NCBI RefSeq assembly: GCF_008365375.1
Contig: NZ_QOKW01000022.1
Coordinates: 1 to 64,000 of the forward strand
DNA: 64,000 bases
Source of the DNA: Roseomonas genomospecies 6
GTDB taxonomy: Bacteria > Pseudomonadota > Alphaproteobacteria > Azospirillales > Azospirillaceae
Reading direction: 5' to 3'
Position numbers and translations under genes: made by a program. Positions 24,605-33,629 of this stretch are shown in pieces. A model generated the notes under the pieces. The model worked only from the letters and a program-made list of their open reading frames with translations. It was not told the DNA's origin and searched no databases. Each line of letters starts with the position of its first letter. Positions within the stretch are counted from its first letter, which is position 1.

Positions 24605-26497
24605 TCACGCCGCCAGGCGCAGCCCCTGCGGCGAGCGGGAAAGACCGAGCGACGCTCGTACGGTCGCCTGCAGCGCCGTCGGTGGACGAGAGCCGCCACC
24701 ACCGGCAAGCCCCAACTGGGTTGGAGCGCCCTTGGCCTTTGCCTGCGGCTGCCGGGGGACGATGCCTCTGGGCTGGCCCGACGTCGTCGCCAGCGGCTGA
24801 CCAAGGGCAGAGCCATCCGGGCGGACGAAGGGAAGAACCTCGGGCGTGCGGGTGGCTGCGCCACCGTTAAACCCGCCGCCGGCGGCACCCAGGGGAACGG
24901 AATCAGAAACCACCGTCGTCCGCAGACGCGTCGGGGAACGGGTGGCGGCGCCACCGAGGTGAACCGCGGGCGGACGCCCGTCGAGGACGACCGGAGGCAG
25001 GTGCCCACCGGGGCGAACCTGGAGCAGGTGCCCCAAGGGGTGTGCCGCGGGCCGCTGGCCAACAGGGGCAACCCCTGGCCGTCCACTTTCCGGCGGCCGG
25101 AAAGTGGACGCGCTGGGAAAACACAGTGCCGACGTTTTCTCAGCCACCTGCGCCGGCCTGGAGGCCGCGCCTGGTTCGACACGAGGTGCTTCACCGTCAG
25201 TCTGACGGTAAGAAACCTTATCGTACGGTTTTCCACCGTCACCATACGGTTCCTTGCCGTCGATCCTGGGCGAATACGAAGCGGTCGCGCCAACCACCAG
25301 TTCAGTCGTCGAAGCGGCTTCCGACTTTTTGTCGTACGAAATATGACGCTGCACGACGGTGTTCGACGGCGTGAGATGCTGTACGACTTCCCGGGCGACA
25401 CCGCTGCCGACCTGACGCGGAACCACGAGGATCGGCGTGGAGGGCGGTGCAGGGGCCCGACGTCCGGACACCGTTGCGAGGTGCTGCGTGACCATCGCTC
25501 GGGCCGGGCCGAAGGACAGTTCGTCGGCCAAGGCCAGCCTGCGCAGAGCGGCGGAGGTCTCGTGGGTGGCCAGAGTGGCTTCGGCGACCGGGGTGATAAC
25601 CTCAACGGTCTCAGCGGCGACCACGGTGGTCTCGACGACCACGGCTTCTTCAGCCACCGTCTCGACCGGCTTGACGACGGCCTCAATCTGCGGCGCAACC
25701 TTGCCGCCGGACAGCACGAAGGCGGTCACCTTATGCTGCGCAACGTTGGTGATCTCCCGCACCATGTCTGCGCTAATATGAAAGCGGTCTGACAGAGCCT
25801 TCATACTGATCGCAGGTTCGGTGAGGGTGCGGCCCTTGAAGATCTCCCGCTCGACCTCCGAAAGGGACGCCAGGGCGCGGTCCAGCAAAGAGAGGCGGCG
25901 GTTGTTCTCGACCATCTCGATGACGTCGTCCTCGCCCTCGCCGTTGGACATCAGCTCACCAACCGTGGTGTCGCCATCCTCACCAACCGTCGCATCCAGC
26001 GAAATATCGCGCGAGCGCGAGCGGTACAGGGCCAGCTGATCCACTCCATCCAGCTCAAGGGCCTCTGCGATTTCCGCGATGACAGCGTCGAGGTCGCACT
26101 CCAGGCGCTCGTGGCTGTATTTGGTCAGCATCCGCTGAGCGGCGCGCCCTTTCCGGCCGCCATGGAAAATCATAGAGCGATTTTTGAGGACATACTCGAC
26201 CATCGCCCGGTTGACCGACTGGCCGGCGGCAGTGGAAAGGCGCGCCTTGCGAGAAAGATCGAAACGGTCCACGGCCTTCACAACCTCCTCCGAGCCGATG
26301 GAGAGCAGCTCCTCATCATCAAGCCCGGACCAGCGCGCAACGCGAGCGGCGTTGGCGGCGACCAGCGGCAGGTGGGACTCCACCAGGCGATCCCTCGCGC
26401 GCTTGCTGCCAGCCTGGGCGCGCGTAATGAGATCGCGCTCCTCGGCGGCAGTAAGGAATTTTTGAGCGGCGATAAACGCGGAGAGGCTGTGGTCCAT
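24605..26497 (-). CDS. RpoH-like sigma-70 family factor with long C-terminal extension
   Basis: 630-residue protein. Residues 1-265 are a group 3 (RpoH-like) sigma factor: region 1.2/2.1 FLTAAEERDLITRAQAGSKRARDRLVESHLPLVA, region 2.2-2.4 about 60-110, an RpoH-box-like stretch GRAAQRML (117-124), and region 4 at about 208-262 with an HTH (SMKALSDRFHISADMVREI). The usual Trp-rich 2.3 segment is replaced (STAAGQSVNRAMVEYV), so promoter melting or specificity may differ. Residues about 265-630 are Pro/Ala/Thr/Gly-rich and probably disordered. Such a tail is not part of known RpoH proteins. It may transcribe plasmid genes. Confidence 0.75.
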   Translation of the reverse strand: MDHSLSAFIAAQKFLTAAEERDLITRAQAGSKRARDRLVESHLPLVAANAARVARWSGLDDEELLSIGSEEVVKAVDRFDLSRKARLSTAAGQSVNRAMVEYVLKNRSMIFHGGRKGRAAQRMLTKYSHERLECDLDAVIAEIAEALELDGVDQLALYRSRSRDISLDATVGEDGDTTVGELMSNGEGEDDVIEMVENNRRLSLLDRALASLSEVEREIFKGRTLTEPAISMKALSDRFHISADMVREITNVAQHKVTAFVLSGGKVAPQIEAVVKPVETVAEEAVVVETTVVAAETVEVITPVAEATLATHETSAALRRLALADELSFGPARAMVTQHLATVSGRRAPAPPSTPILVVPRQVGSGVAREVVQHLTPSNTVVQRHISYDKKSEAASTTELVVGATASYSPRIDGKEPYGDGGKPYDKVSYRQTDGEAPRVEPGAASRPAQVAEKTSALCFPSASTFRPPESGRPGVAPVGQRPAAHPLGHLLQVRPGGHLPPVVLDGRPPAVHLGGAATRSPTRLRTTVVSDSVPLGAAGGGFNGGAATRTPEVLPFVRPDGSALGQPLATTSGQPRGIVPRQPQAKAKGAPTQLGLAGGGGSRPPTALQATVRASLGLSRSPQGLRLAA

Positions 26498-26616
26498 TTT
26501 TTCGATCCGCCAATTTTGAGAGGGTTTTTTGTATTTTCCCTCGGTGATATATCGGCGAAATCCAAAGTGTCAACACATAAATGATCGCAGAACTCTAATT
26601 CTTTAATCCGAAATAG

Positions 26617-26952
26617 CTATCCCTTAGCGGCCGCCAGGTGGGTTGCGCCGACGGAGCGTCCGGCCGAGGCCAGAACAACCCAGTTTCGGGCGAACAGACG
26701 GGCGCCTGGTGGACGGGCGCGCATGCCCTGGTGGTGAGCCATGAGGTGCGTGATAAACTCGTCGATCTCGACGACACACTGGCCGGGAATTTCGGTTTCG
26801 AGTTTCAGTTCCTCGAAGGTTTGGGTGACGTCCACCCCGAGAACCGGAATATCGTCGGTCATTTCCGACCGGTCGGCCTGGACGGGCGTCAGCTCGCCCC
26901 CCTCCAGGCGCGCAGCGAAAAGCTTCAAGCGGGCGTTCGGCGCAAAAATCAC
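26617..26952 (-). CDS. small hypothetical protein
   Basis: 111-residue protein (GTG 26952) with a beta-rich first half (DDIPVLGVDVTQTFEELKLETEIPGQCVVEIDEFITH) and a Gly/Ala-rich end. The palindrome GGGACSGTCCC lies 17 bp and a box 63 bp upstream, divergent from the 27111 gene. No family recognised. Confidence 0.5.
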   Translation of the reverse strand: MIFAPNARLKLFAARLEGGELTPVQADRSEMTDDIPVLGVDVTQTFEELKLETEIPGQCVVEIDEFITHLMAHHQGMRARPPGARLFARNWVVLASAGRSVGATHLAAAKG

Positions 26953-26969
26953 GTCTGGATTCCTTCGGC

Positions 26970-27089
26970 GGGACCGTCCCGGTCGGTGATCGACCGGTTT
27001 CTTGGCGGCTCACCTACCATATGCGCGCGACATCGAGCGGCGGGCGGGCGGACGGGCGGGCCAGCGACCTTCACTGCGCGCATATGAAT
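26970..27089. promoter_or_regulatory. divergent control region: palindrome and two facing boxes
   Basis: GGGACCGTCCC at 26970-26980; a minus-strand box at 27016-27030 (TCGCGCGCATATGGT, TGG for TGA) for the 26952 gene; a plus-strand box at 27075-27089 (TGCGCGCATATGAAT) 21 bp before ATG 27111. Each box points toward its own gene. Confidence 0.6.
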
Positions 27090-27110
27090 AGGCAACGAGG
27101 GAGGACAGCC

Positions 27111-27377
27111 ATGGCCGACAACTCAGTGATCACCGTGATGGAAATGATGATCGACGTCGTCGGTGTGGCGCACCTGCGCGACGAGATCCGCAACGAAATC
27201 GGCGTCATGCAGGCGGAAATCCACGCAGTCATGCGACTGAGCGACGGCGCACCCGAAGAAATCGAGTGGATGTCAGAGTTGCGCGAGCGCATCGGTCGGC
27301 TGCAGTGGCGGCTGATGGAGGACGATCCGCTCGGTGATTTGGCGCCGGCCAACATCGTTCAGCTAAAGCGCAGCTAA
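27111..27377 (+). CDS. small helical hypothetical protein
   Basis: 88-residue acidic, fully helical protein (MADNSVITVMEMMID start) after a clear GAGGGAGGAC ribosome site. Two long helices (about 15-45 and 50-72) suggest a coiled-coil hairpin. It has a regulatory box immediately upstream. Function unknown. Confidence 0.65.
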   Translation: MADNSVITVMEMMIDVVGVAHLRDEIRNEIGVMQAEIHAVMRLSDGAPEEIEWMSELRERIGRLQWRLMEDDPLGDLAPANIVQLKRS

Positions 27378-27525
27378 ACGATTAGTAATCGGTAATAACC
27401 GTTAAATGTTTTTCTTGAGAACTGACGAAGATTTTAGAAATTGAGGTTGCCGTCGGCCATTCGCGCCGATATATGATCGACGTAACGCAAAGCACCATGC
27501 AGTGACAGCCATCCTGGAGAGTGCC

Positions 27526-27819
27526 ATGACAAAAGAGTGCGAAGTTCTGGTCTGGCGCGATCCGGACCATTTGCTCATCAAAGAGGTTGCCACACGCGAA
27601 AACGTGGCGGTGTCCACTGTGTGGCGTTGGGTTGATGCGATGCCGGAGATGGGTGTCCGCGTGGACATGCCGCAGGGGGCCGTGATTTTGCTAAAGCGCA
27701 AGCTTCTGGAGAAGTTCCTGGCCGAGCGGAAGAGCCGGCTCGCAGGCAGGAAGGTGATGCAGCGGATGAAGCAGGGTTCGCTGCAGGAGATCCGGGAGGT
27801 GCTGGCCGCGGCCGAATAA
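27526..27819 (+). CDS. small HTH-like DNA-binding protein
   Basis: 97-residue basic protein. Residues about 15-40 (DHLLIKEVATRENVAVSTVWRWVDAM) look like an HTH of the MerR/excisionase type, followed by a helix rich in Lys/Arg. CTGGAGAG precedes ATG 27526. It lies just upstream of the primase-helicase gene and may regulate replication. The 27820-28028 gap holds no gene. Confidence 0.55.
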   Translation: MTKECEVLVWRDPDHLLIKEVATRENVAVSTVWRWVDAMPEMGVRVDMPQGAVILLKRKLLEKFLAERKSRLAGRKVMQRMKQGSLQEIREVLAAAE

Positions 27820-28028
27820 GCCTAGCCAGAAAAGGTTCGAGGCCCGTTTTGCCCTCGATCTGCAAGCTGGCGCTAAACCAACCGGAACAGACGAAAAACC
27901 AAACGAGCCTCGGTGTCGCAACCAGAATGTACTCTGGTTTCCGTCGGAAATCAACGGTCGGTAACGCGTTAGCAGCGGTTTTGTGGGTGGTCGGCCTCAG
28001 GGATTAAAAAATTCCTTGGGGGATTATC

Positions 28029-31000
28029 ATGCCCAGAGATATTGCGCCGAGACTGATTGACATTGACGAACTTAAAGCTCTGTACCCGCTGAAAGACGAG
28101 GTGGAGGCGGCCGGCATCAAGCTGACAAAAAGCGGCTCTGGCTGGAAGGGGCTCTGCCCCTATCATGATGACCGTGATCCCAGCTTCACCCTGTTCCTCG
28201 GTAAGGACAACCAACACCGGTACAAGTGCCAAGCCGCTGGCTGCAAAGCGCATGACGGAGGTTCCGTCATCGATTTTCTGGTCCTGAGCGGCCAGGCCGA
28301 AGACGCCGCCGACGCCATTGCTTACCTTCGTCAGCGTGCCTCAGGCATCCCGGTCAAGCAGCGCAAGGCGGTCATCGAGAAGCGCGCCAGCGAGATGCCG
28401 AAGGTGGCCGCCAGCGGCCTGCGCGGCACTCCGGCTATTCCGGCGCCGACGGGTCCCATGAGGGGCATTCGGGATGGTGCACAGGCGCGCACTCGAACCA
28501 TCCTCAATCCTGCCAACGAGGAAACTCCGGAATGCTCGTTGCCTATCGACCGGCTCCATGAGTATCGGACGCCGGAGGGCGAACTCTTTGGCTACGTCGT
28601 GCGCACACCAAAGTATGCGAAGCCGGGCGAGAAAAAGAAGAAGTCCACGCCGCAGGTCATGCATCTGACCGGCGTCAAGATGCCTGACGGTTCGAAGCAA
28701 AACGGCTGGTGCTTCCAGGGCTTCAGCCACGCGTTTCCGGACAGGAAGGTGCCTCTGTTCAACGCGCCTGCCATCGTGGCGGCGAAGGCCTCCGCGGCTG
28801 ACGCCGGCGTTGTCGCCACCGCATACCTCTTGGAGGGCGAAAAGAACGTTGAGGACGCCAAGGAGTTCATGGACCAGCTGACCGCCAATGGCTCTCCGAG
28901 CGTGGCGATAACCTGGGTGGGTGGTGCCGGAGCCTCGCACCACACTGACTTCTCGCTCCTCGAAGGCTGTGCTGCGGTGATCTGGCCGGATGCCGACAAG
29001 TCGGGCGATGCGGCCACCGTCGATCTGATCGAGCGCTGCCGTGAAGCCGGTGCGGTCGAAATCCTCGTCCTGCCCCCGCCTGCCGACGCCCCGAAGAAAT
29101 GGGACATCTCTGACGCCCTGTTCCCCAAACCGGAGTTCGCACCGCCGTACGACCAACCCTGGAGCATCGATCGCTTCCAGCAGCATCTGGAGACCGCGAT
29201 CACGGCCAAGGAATGGCTGGACCGCGCGCATGTGACGGAGATGAAGACGGCCGGGGAGGGGAACATGGCTGGCAGTGTGGTGGCCGGCGTCCCGGCCGAA
29301 ATCATAGAAGAGGCAGTGGTCGTTGACGTCGAGGCGGCTCTGGTCAAGACTCACCCCTCGACCAGCCTGATGACGGTTCCAGATGCAGTGGAGTCCGACC
29401 CAGCTCCCGAATGCGAAGCCGAACTCCCGGACAATCTGAGCGTCCGGACGCTGCTTGAACTCACCGCGCAGGACAAGGGCACACCGTTTCTCGATGCCGC
29501 CCTGCGTTTCGCTGTGGCGCTCAAGAATGATGAGACCAAGGAAGCGCAATACGCGCGCCTCGAAGCCGGGATGCGCCAGCAGGGCGTCTCCATGCGTCAA
29601 TGGAAAAGGTCCATCCAGCGCGTCGAGGAGTCGGTCGCAAACGAAAAGCGTGCGGCCGAACTGAATTCCATCGGCGTCCAGGCCGACGCTGACGCCGCGC
29701 TCCCGGAACTCATCGAGGGCATCGACGAAAAACCGGTCGAACTCTCGACGCTGTCCCGCGTTCCTGGGTACCGCGTCAACCAAATGGGCATCTGGGAAGA
29801 CGACGGCACCGGCTCTCCGAGGTTGATCTGCCCTGCCGTGATCGCCCCCATGCGTCGGATTCAGCAAGAGGGCAGCCGCGGCGACCTTCTCTCCGTCGCA
29901 GTCCGTCGTGCCGATCGCACCTGGGACACCATCGAGGCGGAAACCGCCGACCTCCAGGGGGCAAAGGTCGTTGAGCAGCTCGCCAAGAAGAGCGTGCCGG
30001 TGCATTCGATGAACAGGAACCAAGTGGCCAAGTACATCTCGGAAGTGCTGTACTTTAACCTGCATCGGCTTCAGACCACGACCGCGGTGTCGGCCATCGG
30101 ATGGGTTGAGGCCCGCGACAAATTCTTGTGGGGGCCGTCGGTTGTGCTGACCGCCTCCGGTATGCAGCGCAGCCTTATCACCGATCCGCGTGAAGGCATT
30201 TGCTTCCGCCCGCGCATGACCAGCGATGGTCCGGACAAAGGCGCCGAGCAGATCGTCAAGCAATTCGTTCGGAGCGGCAGCCGGCGCGAGGTGAAGACTA
30301 TGCTGCGGCGGATCAAAAACTACCCGAAGATGCGGGTCCTGATCTATGCCGCTCTCTCCCCGGTGGTGATGGAGATGATGACTGGCTGCCAGGTCGTCAC
30401 CATCGATGTCCATGGACGCCAACAGTCAGGAAAAACCGAAGGCGTGTGCGCTGTTATGTCCTTCTGGGGCCGTCCCGACGGCAAGAGTGCTGGTTCTGGC
30501 TCGTACAACACTGGCCTCATGCGCAGTTGGGGCATGTCGCAGCCTGGCATCAAAAATCTCGCGTCGAACTTCAGGGGCCTTCCGATGTGGCTCGACGAGT
30601 CGAAAAAGCTGAACGAGCAGCACGGCAGCGAAAAGGCACGTCAGATCCTATACATGGGAGAGGGCGACCAGAAAGCCACGTCTAGCGGAGGCCTTCGCGA
30701 GACGGCGGATGCCCGCGTGATAACCATTTCCACAGGCGAGAGCAGCATCCTGACCTTCGTGCCACGCACCGACGGCGGTGCACGGAGTCGTACGATCTCC
30801 ATCAGCTATCCCTGGGGGAGGCAGAAGACAAAAGAGACCGCTGCCGACGTCGAAGAGGCGGGAAAGCTTTGCCGCAAAAACTTCGGCTGGACCGGTCCCG
30901 ACTTCGTCGTGGGACTCCTCAAGCTCAAGGACCAGCATGATGCCGCGGAGCAAGAGAAACCAGAAGACGAGCGGATCGAGTTTGCCGATTGGCTCATGGC

Positions 31001-31676
31001 GGAACGCGACCAGATCGCCCAGGATCTTCGCAAAAGGGCGTCCTCCCAACACAAGGACAACGACAGTCTTGAGCGGCTGTCGAAGCATGTCGCCCTCCTC
31101 GTGCTGACGGCCAAGATCGCCCATGCGATCCGCGTCGAGGAGGACGAGGATGAAGACAACCACCTGCTGCCGTTTGGCTTGTGGAAGGACGCCGAGTTTC
31201 CCGAGGAAATCTGGAAGGAGATCATCGCGTCTGGCCGGGATGCGGTTGGTGGCGCCCAAGCTCTGATGGACGTTCGTGACTGGGCGCTTCAGAATGAAGG
31301 CCTCTTCTGGGGGCGCCACGACGAAACGCGCGAGCCGAATGCGTTCTATGGGTCTTGGCCGAAGCCCGCAATGACCTCCGAAGGAACCGAGGTCAAACAG
31401 CGCGGTCGCAAGGCTGAACCTCACCTGCACATTTTCAAGCCGCAGCTCAACGAAACCCTGGACCGTTTGGGTTATCGCCCTGACCAAATTCTGACCGAGT
31501 GGAAGGAGCGCGGCTGGATCAACGCGGATGAAACCGGCTTCACCAAGAAGATCGCGCCTTACAAGAGCGGCCAGACGAGCATGGTGAATATCCGCATGTC
31601 GGCCATCGAAGAGGTCGAGAAGATGTGGACGACCGAGGATGCAGGAGCGCCTCAGAACGAGAACGAGGAGGGCTGA
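28029..31676 (+). CDS. CHC2 primase - TOPRIM - DUF927 helicase fusion
   Basis: 1215-residue replication-type protein. N-terminal CHC2 zinc finger with C43-x2-H46 and C67/C72. A TOPRIM-like domain has the Glu in YLLEGEK (about 265-272) and the acidic pair in WPDADKSGD (about 318). A middle linker is rich in charged helices. A C-terminal DUF927-type AAA helicase domain has Walker A HGRQQSGKTEG (about 794-804) and Walker B MWLDES (about 853-858). Such proteins prime and unwind plasmid or phage DNA. It is the strongest replication candidate in the window and lies next to the 32.3-32.9 kb repeat array. Confidence 0.85.
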   Translation: MPRDIAPRLIDIDELKALYPLKDEVEAAGIKLTKSGSGWKGLCPYHDDRDPSFTLFLGKDNQHRYKCQAAGCKAHDGGSVIDFLVLSGQAEDAADAIAYLRQRASGIPVKQRKAVIEKRASEMPKVAASGLRGTPAIPAPTGPMRGIRDGAQARTRTILNPANEETPECSLPIDRLHEYRTPEGELFGYVVRTPKYAKPGEKKKKSTPQVMHLTGVKMPDGSKQNGWCFQGFSHAFPDRKVPLFNAPAIVAAKASAADAGVVATAYLLEGEKNVEDAKEFMDQLTANGSPSVAITWVGGAGASHHTDFSLLEGCAAVIWPDADKSGDAATVDLIERCREAGAVEILVLPPPADAPKKWDISDALFPKPEFAPPYDQPWSIDRFQQHLETAITAKEWLDRAHVTEMKTAGEGNMAGSVVAGVPAEIIEEAVVVDVEAALVKTHPSTSLMTVPDAVESDPAPECEAELPDNLSVRTLLELTAQDKGTPFLDAALRFAVALKNDETKEAQYARLEAGMRQQGVSMRQWKRSIQRVEESVANEKRAAELNSIGVQADADAALPELIEGIDEKPVELSTLSRVPGYRVNQMGIWEDDGTGSPRLICPAVIAPMRRIQQEGSRGDLLSVAVRRADRTWDTIEAETADLQGAKVVEQLAKKSVPVHSMNRNQVAKYISEVLYFNLHRLQTTTAVSAIGWVEARDKFLWGPSVVLTASGMQRSLITDPREGICFRPRMTSDGPDKGAEQIVKQFVRSGSRREVKTMLRRIKNYPKMRVLIYAALSPVVMEMMTGCQVVTIDVHGRQQSGKTEGVCAVMSFWGRPDGKSAGSGSYNTGLMRSWGMSQPGIKNLASNFRGLPMWLDESKKLNEQHGSEKARQILYMGEGDQKATSSGGLRETADARVITISTGESSILTFVPRTDGGARSRTISISYPWGRQKTKETAADVEEAGKLCRKNFGWTGPDFVVGLLKLKDQHDAAEQEKPEDERIEFADWLMAERDQIAQDLRKRASSQHKDNDSLERLSKHVALLVLTAKIAHAIRVEEDEDEDNHLLPFGLWKDAEFPEEIWKEIIASGRDAVGGAQALMDVRDWALQNEGLFWGRHDETREPNAFYGSWPKPAMTSEGTEVKQRGRKAEPHLHIFKPQLNETLDRLGYRPDQILTEWKERGWINADETGFTKKIAPYKSGQTSMVNIRMSAIEEVEKMWTTEDAGAPQNENEEG

Positions 31677-31678
31677 TC

Positions 31679-32287
31679 ATGGCGCCAAGCCTGCTCGACG
31701 GACGCATCCGGTACGATGACAATGACGACGAGGGGAGTGTGACGGCAGGGGCGTCGGCTGACAAGCCGGCGAGCCCTCCTCCTCCGCCAGAGAGGACGCC
31801 CACCACCTCGAAGCCCTCACGTTCGCTGCTGTCGGTGAACTACGAGGTGAGCGACACCACGACGGCCAGCTCCGAGTGTCTCAAGACACGCCTCACGGAG
31901 GACGACCTCCCGCTGATCGCGCCTACGATGCAGAATGAGTTCGGCTCCAAGCTGGATCGCGCGGTGTTCCGCGCCATCCTCCAACACCGGAAATCCAAGC
32001 AGCCGCTGGACATCTCTCTCCAGCGCGCGGCGGCGGCTGAAAAGGACACCCCGCCTACCACAGAGATCGAACGTCGGATGCGCGAGGTCCTCGCGGAACC
32101 TGTGTCGAGACCAACGAGCTACATCCCGCTCAGCTACGGCAAGATAGGCGCCATCAGCGGGGTGTGGATGCCGGTGGACGACGCTTTCTTGGACGATGAG
32201 TTCTACCGCCACCGCGCTCATGTGCGTGCGCGGATCGAACGCTGGCGACCATTCGGAATTCCACCGGACGCTGATGACCGGAAGTGA
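31679..32287 (+). CDS. hypothetical partner of the primase-helicase
   Basis: 202-residue protein. The first 60 residues are Pro/Ser/Thr-rich and disordered; the remainder is helical with a conserved-looking SYIPLSYGKIGAISGVWMP segment. ATG 31679 lies 2 bp after the primase stop (TGATCATG), so it is in the same operon. It ends at a terminator directly before the AATTACCCGA array. An accessory role in replication is inferred from position only. Confidence 0.6.
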   Translation: MAPSLLDGRIRYDDNDDEGSVTAGASADKPASPPPPPERTPTTSKPSRSLLSVNYEVSDTTTASSECLKTRLTEDDLPLIAPTMQNEFGSKLDRAVFRAILQHRKSKQPLDISLQRAAAAEKDTPPTTEIERRMREVLAEPVSRPTSYIPLSYGKIGAISGVWMPVDDAFLDDEFYRHRAHVRARIERWRPFGIPPDADDRK

Positions 32288-32290
32288 AGC

Positions 32291-32315
32291 AAAGGGGGCC
32301 TTTTAGGCCCCCTTC
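32291..32315 (+). terminator. terminator of the primase operon
   Basis: AAGGGGGCC/GGCCCCCTT arms with a TTTTA loop, 4 bp after the stop. Confidence 0.7.
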
Positions 32316-32344
32316 GTCGTTTCAGCGATCATGACAGGCAGCAA

Positions 32345-32912
32345 TCACCCGAGCCAACCCCCTAATTACCCGAGCGCTCGGGTAATTACCCGACACCCCA
32401 CTCGGGTGATTTCCGAGGCACCAGAATCCACAAAAAGCCCCGTGGCATCTGGAGTTTTGCGGCTCTCGGCTTGGTTGTACTCCTAATTACCCGACCTGCT
32501 CGGGTAAATTCCGGCATTGAAAGAACCTAGCAAGGCCGGCGTCTTTCGCCACAACCAACCCTATTTACCCGAGTTTTCAAAAAAAAGGTGTGCCCCTATA
32601 CGGAGAAAAATTCTCCGGAATGGGTCGATGGGTTATAGGCCCCTGCCACCCCCAGGTTCCACGCTCTCCATCGTCTCCGCCGGGGAAATTTGTTCCTACA
32701 TGGTATACCCTTTTCTTAGAATCTCGGGTAATTAGGTGTTGATGAAGCTTAAAGCTTTGATTAGCCTAGGATTTTAATTACCCGAGTTTATACCCGAGCG
32801 GTCGGGTAATTAGGTCTGGCCGCCGGGCGAAATGCCGCAAAAGCCTTGAGTTTGCTGGGTTTTGGCCGGTCGGGTAATTACCCGACCTTCATTCCAGTTG
32901 GGTCGGGTAATT
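32345..32912. repeat. iteron-like array of AATTACCCGA half-sites (candidate origin)
   Basis: About a dozen copies of AATTACCCGA or close variants in both orientations within 570 bp, no gene, lower GC. Several copies are paired as inverted repeats, for example TAATTACCCGAGCGCTCG followed by GGTAATTA near 32372, a pair near 32484, a triple near 32776-32813 and TCGGGTAATTACCCGA at 32869. Looser copies (TTTACCCGA, TCGGGTGAT) fill the gaps. It lies directly downstream of the primase-helicase operon, as replication origins often do. Confidence 0.6.
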
Positions 32913-33064
32913 GGCGAAGCGCACTCGTTGCCGGTGCTCCCGTTCGTCCGAACGCCCTCAGCCCCAGGTTTTCCGACAACCGACCGCTCGGGAAATCCGC
33001 TGACGCTCACTGATCCAGGCCTCATCCGGTCAACCCGTTCGCGGACAGGGCGCGGGCACGCCCA

Positions 33065-33100
33065 AACGCCATCGGCGGCCCGTAGGCCGCCGATGGCGTT
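33065..33100. terminator. bidirectional hairpin
   Basis: 16-bp arms AACGCCATCGGCGGCC and complement with a CGTA loop, downstream of the minus-strand gene at 33181. No T-run. Confidence 0.45.
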
Positions 33101-33180
33101 GTGACGTCGGTATTCTCAGTGAGCCGGAGGTGAGGCGGGGCGGTGATCCGGGGCGCCCTCGCGCCGCTGTCCCGGCGCGG

Positions 33181-33405
33181 TCAATCGTCGTCGGAGGAGA
33201 TGAACTCAGGCGGCACGCTGGCCAGGATTTTGTCCACGAACCCGGTTTCGAAGGCGTCGCGCCAACAGCCCCTTAGCCTCTCTGGAACGCCGTAGGGGAT
33301 CACCACCGCCTCGGGCAGATCGACACCGCGATAGCCCAGGACGGCTGCCGCCATCAGCGTTTCGAGATCTGCGACGTGATCGATCATCCCGTGAGTGATC
33401 CGCAT
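33181..33405 (-). CDS. small hypothetical protein
   Basis: 74-residue acidic protein with two helices and a DLPEAVVIPYGVPERL turn. GGGAGAG stands before ATG 33405. No family recognised. The leader contains GGATACGGTATTGTACCGTAAG (33450-33471 region), another ACGGTA-type inverted repeat like the 20.4 kb cluster. Confidence 0.5.
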   Translation of the reverse strand: MRITHGMIDHVADLETLMAAAVLGYRGVDLPEAVVIPYGVPERLRGCWRDAFETGFVDKILASVPPEFISSDDD

Positions 33406-33629
33406 GTCGGCTCTCCCTGACAGGGCCCGTGGTCCTTTGATACTCCCAGGATACGGTATTGTACCGTAAGCAAAAACTACATCTTCAGTGTTTTTCCGCG
33501 ATTAATACGGGATGCCGAAAAGTTTTCTGCTTTCCGGCATCCGTGGTTAATTGTGCGTGCGCATGTGTAGATCGAGAGGAAACGCCGACGCGGCAGAACG
33601 CTGCGCATAACGACTTGGGTGATAATATA

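Noticed and set aside
28341..30422. 693-codon open frame on the minus strand
   Set aside because: It is the antisense of the primase-helicase, whose motifs are clear. The frame has no ribosome site and His/Arg/Gly-rich shadow composition.
32345..32912. CRISPR array
   Set aside because: Repeats are 10-16 bp, occur in both orientations with irregular gaps, and no cas gene is present.
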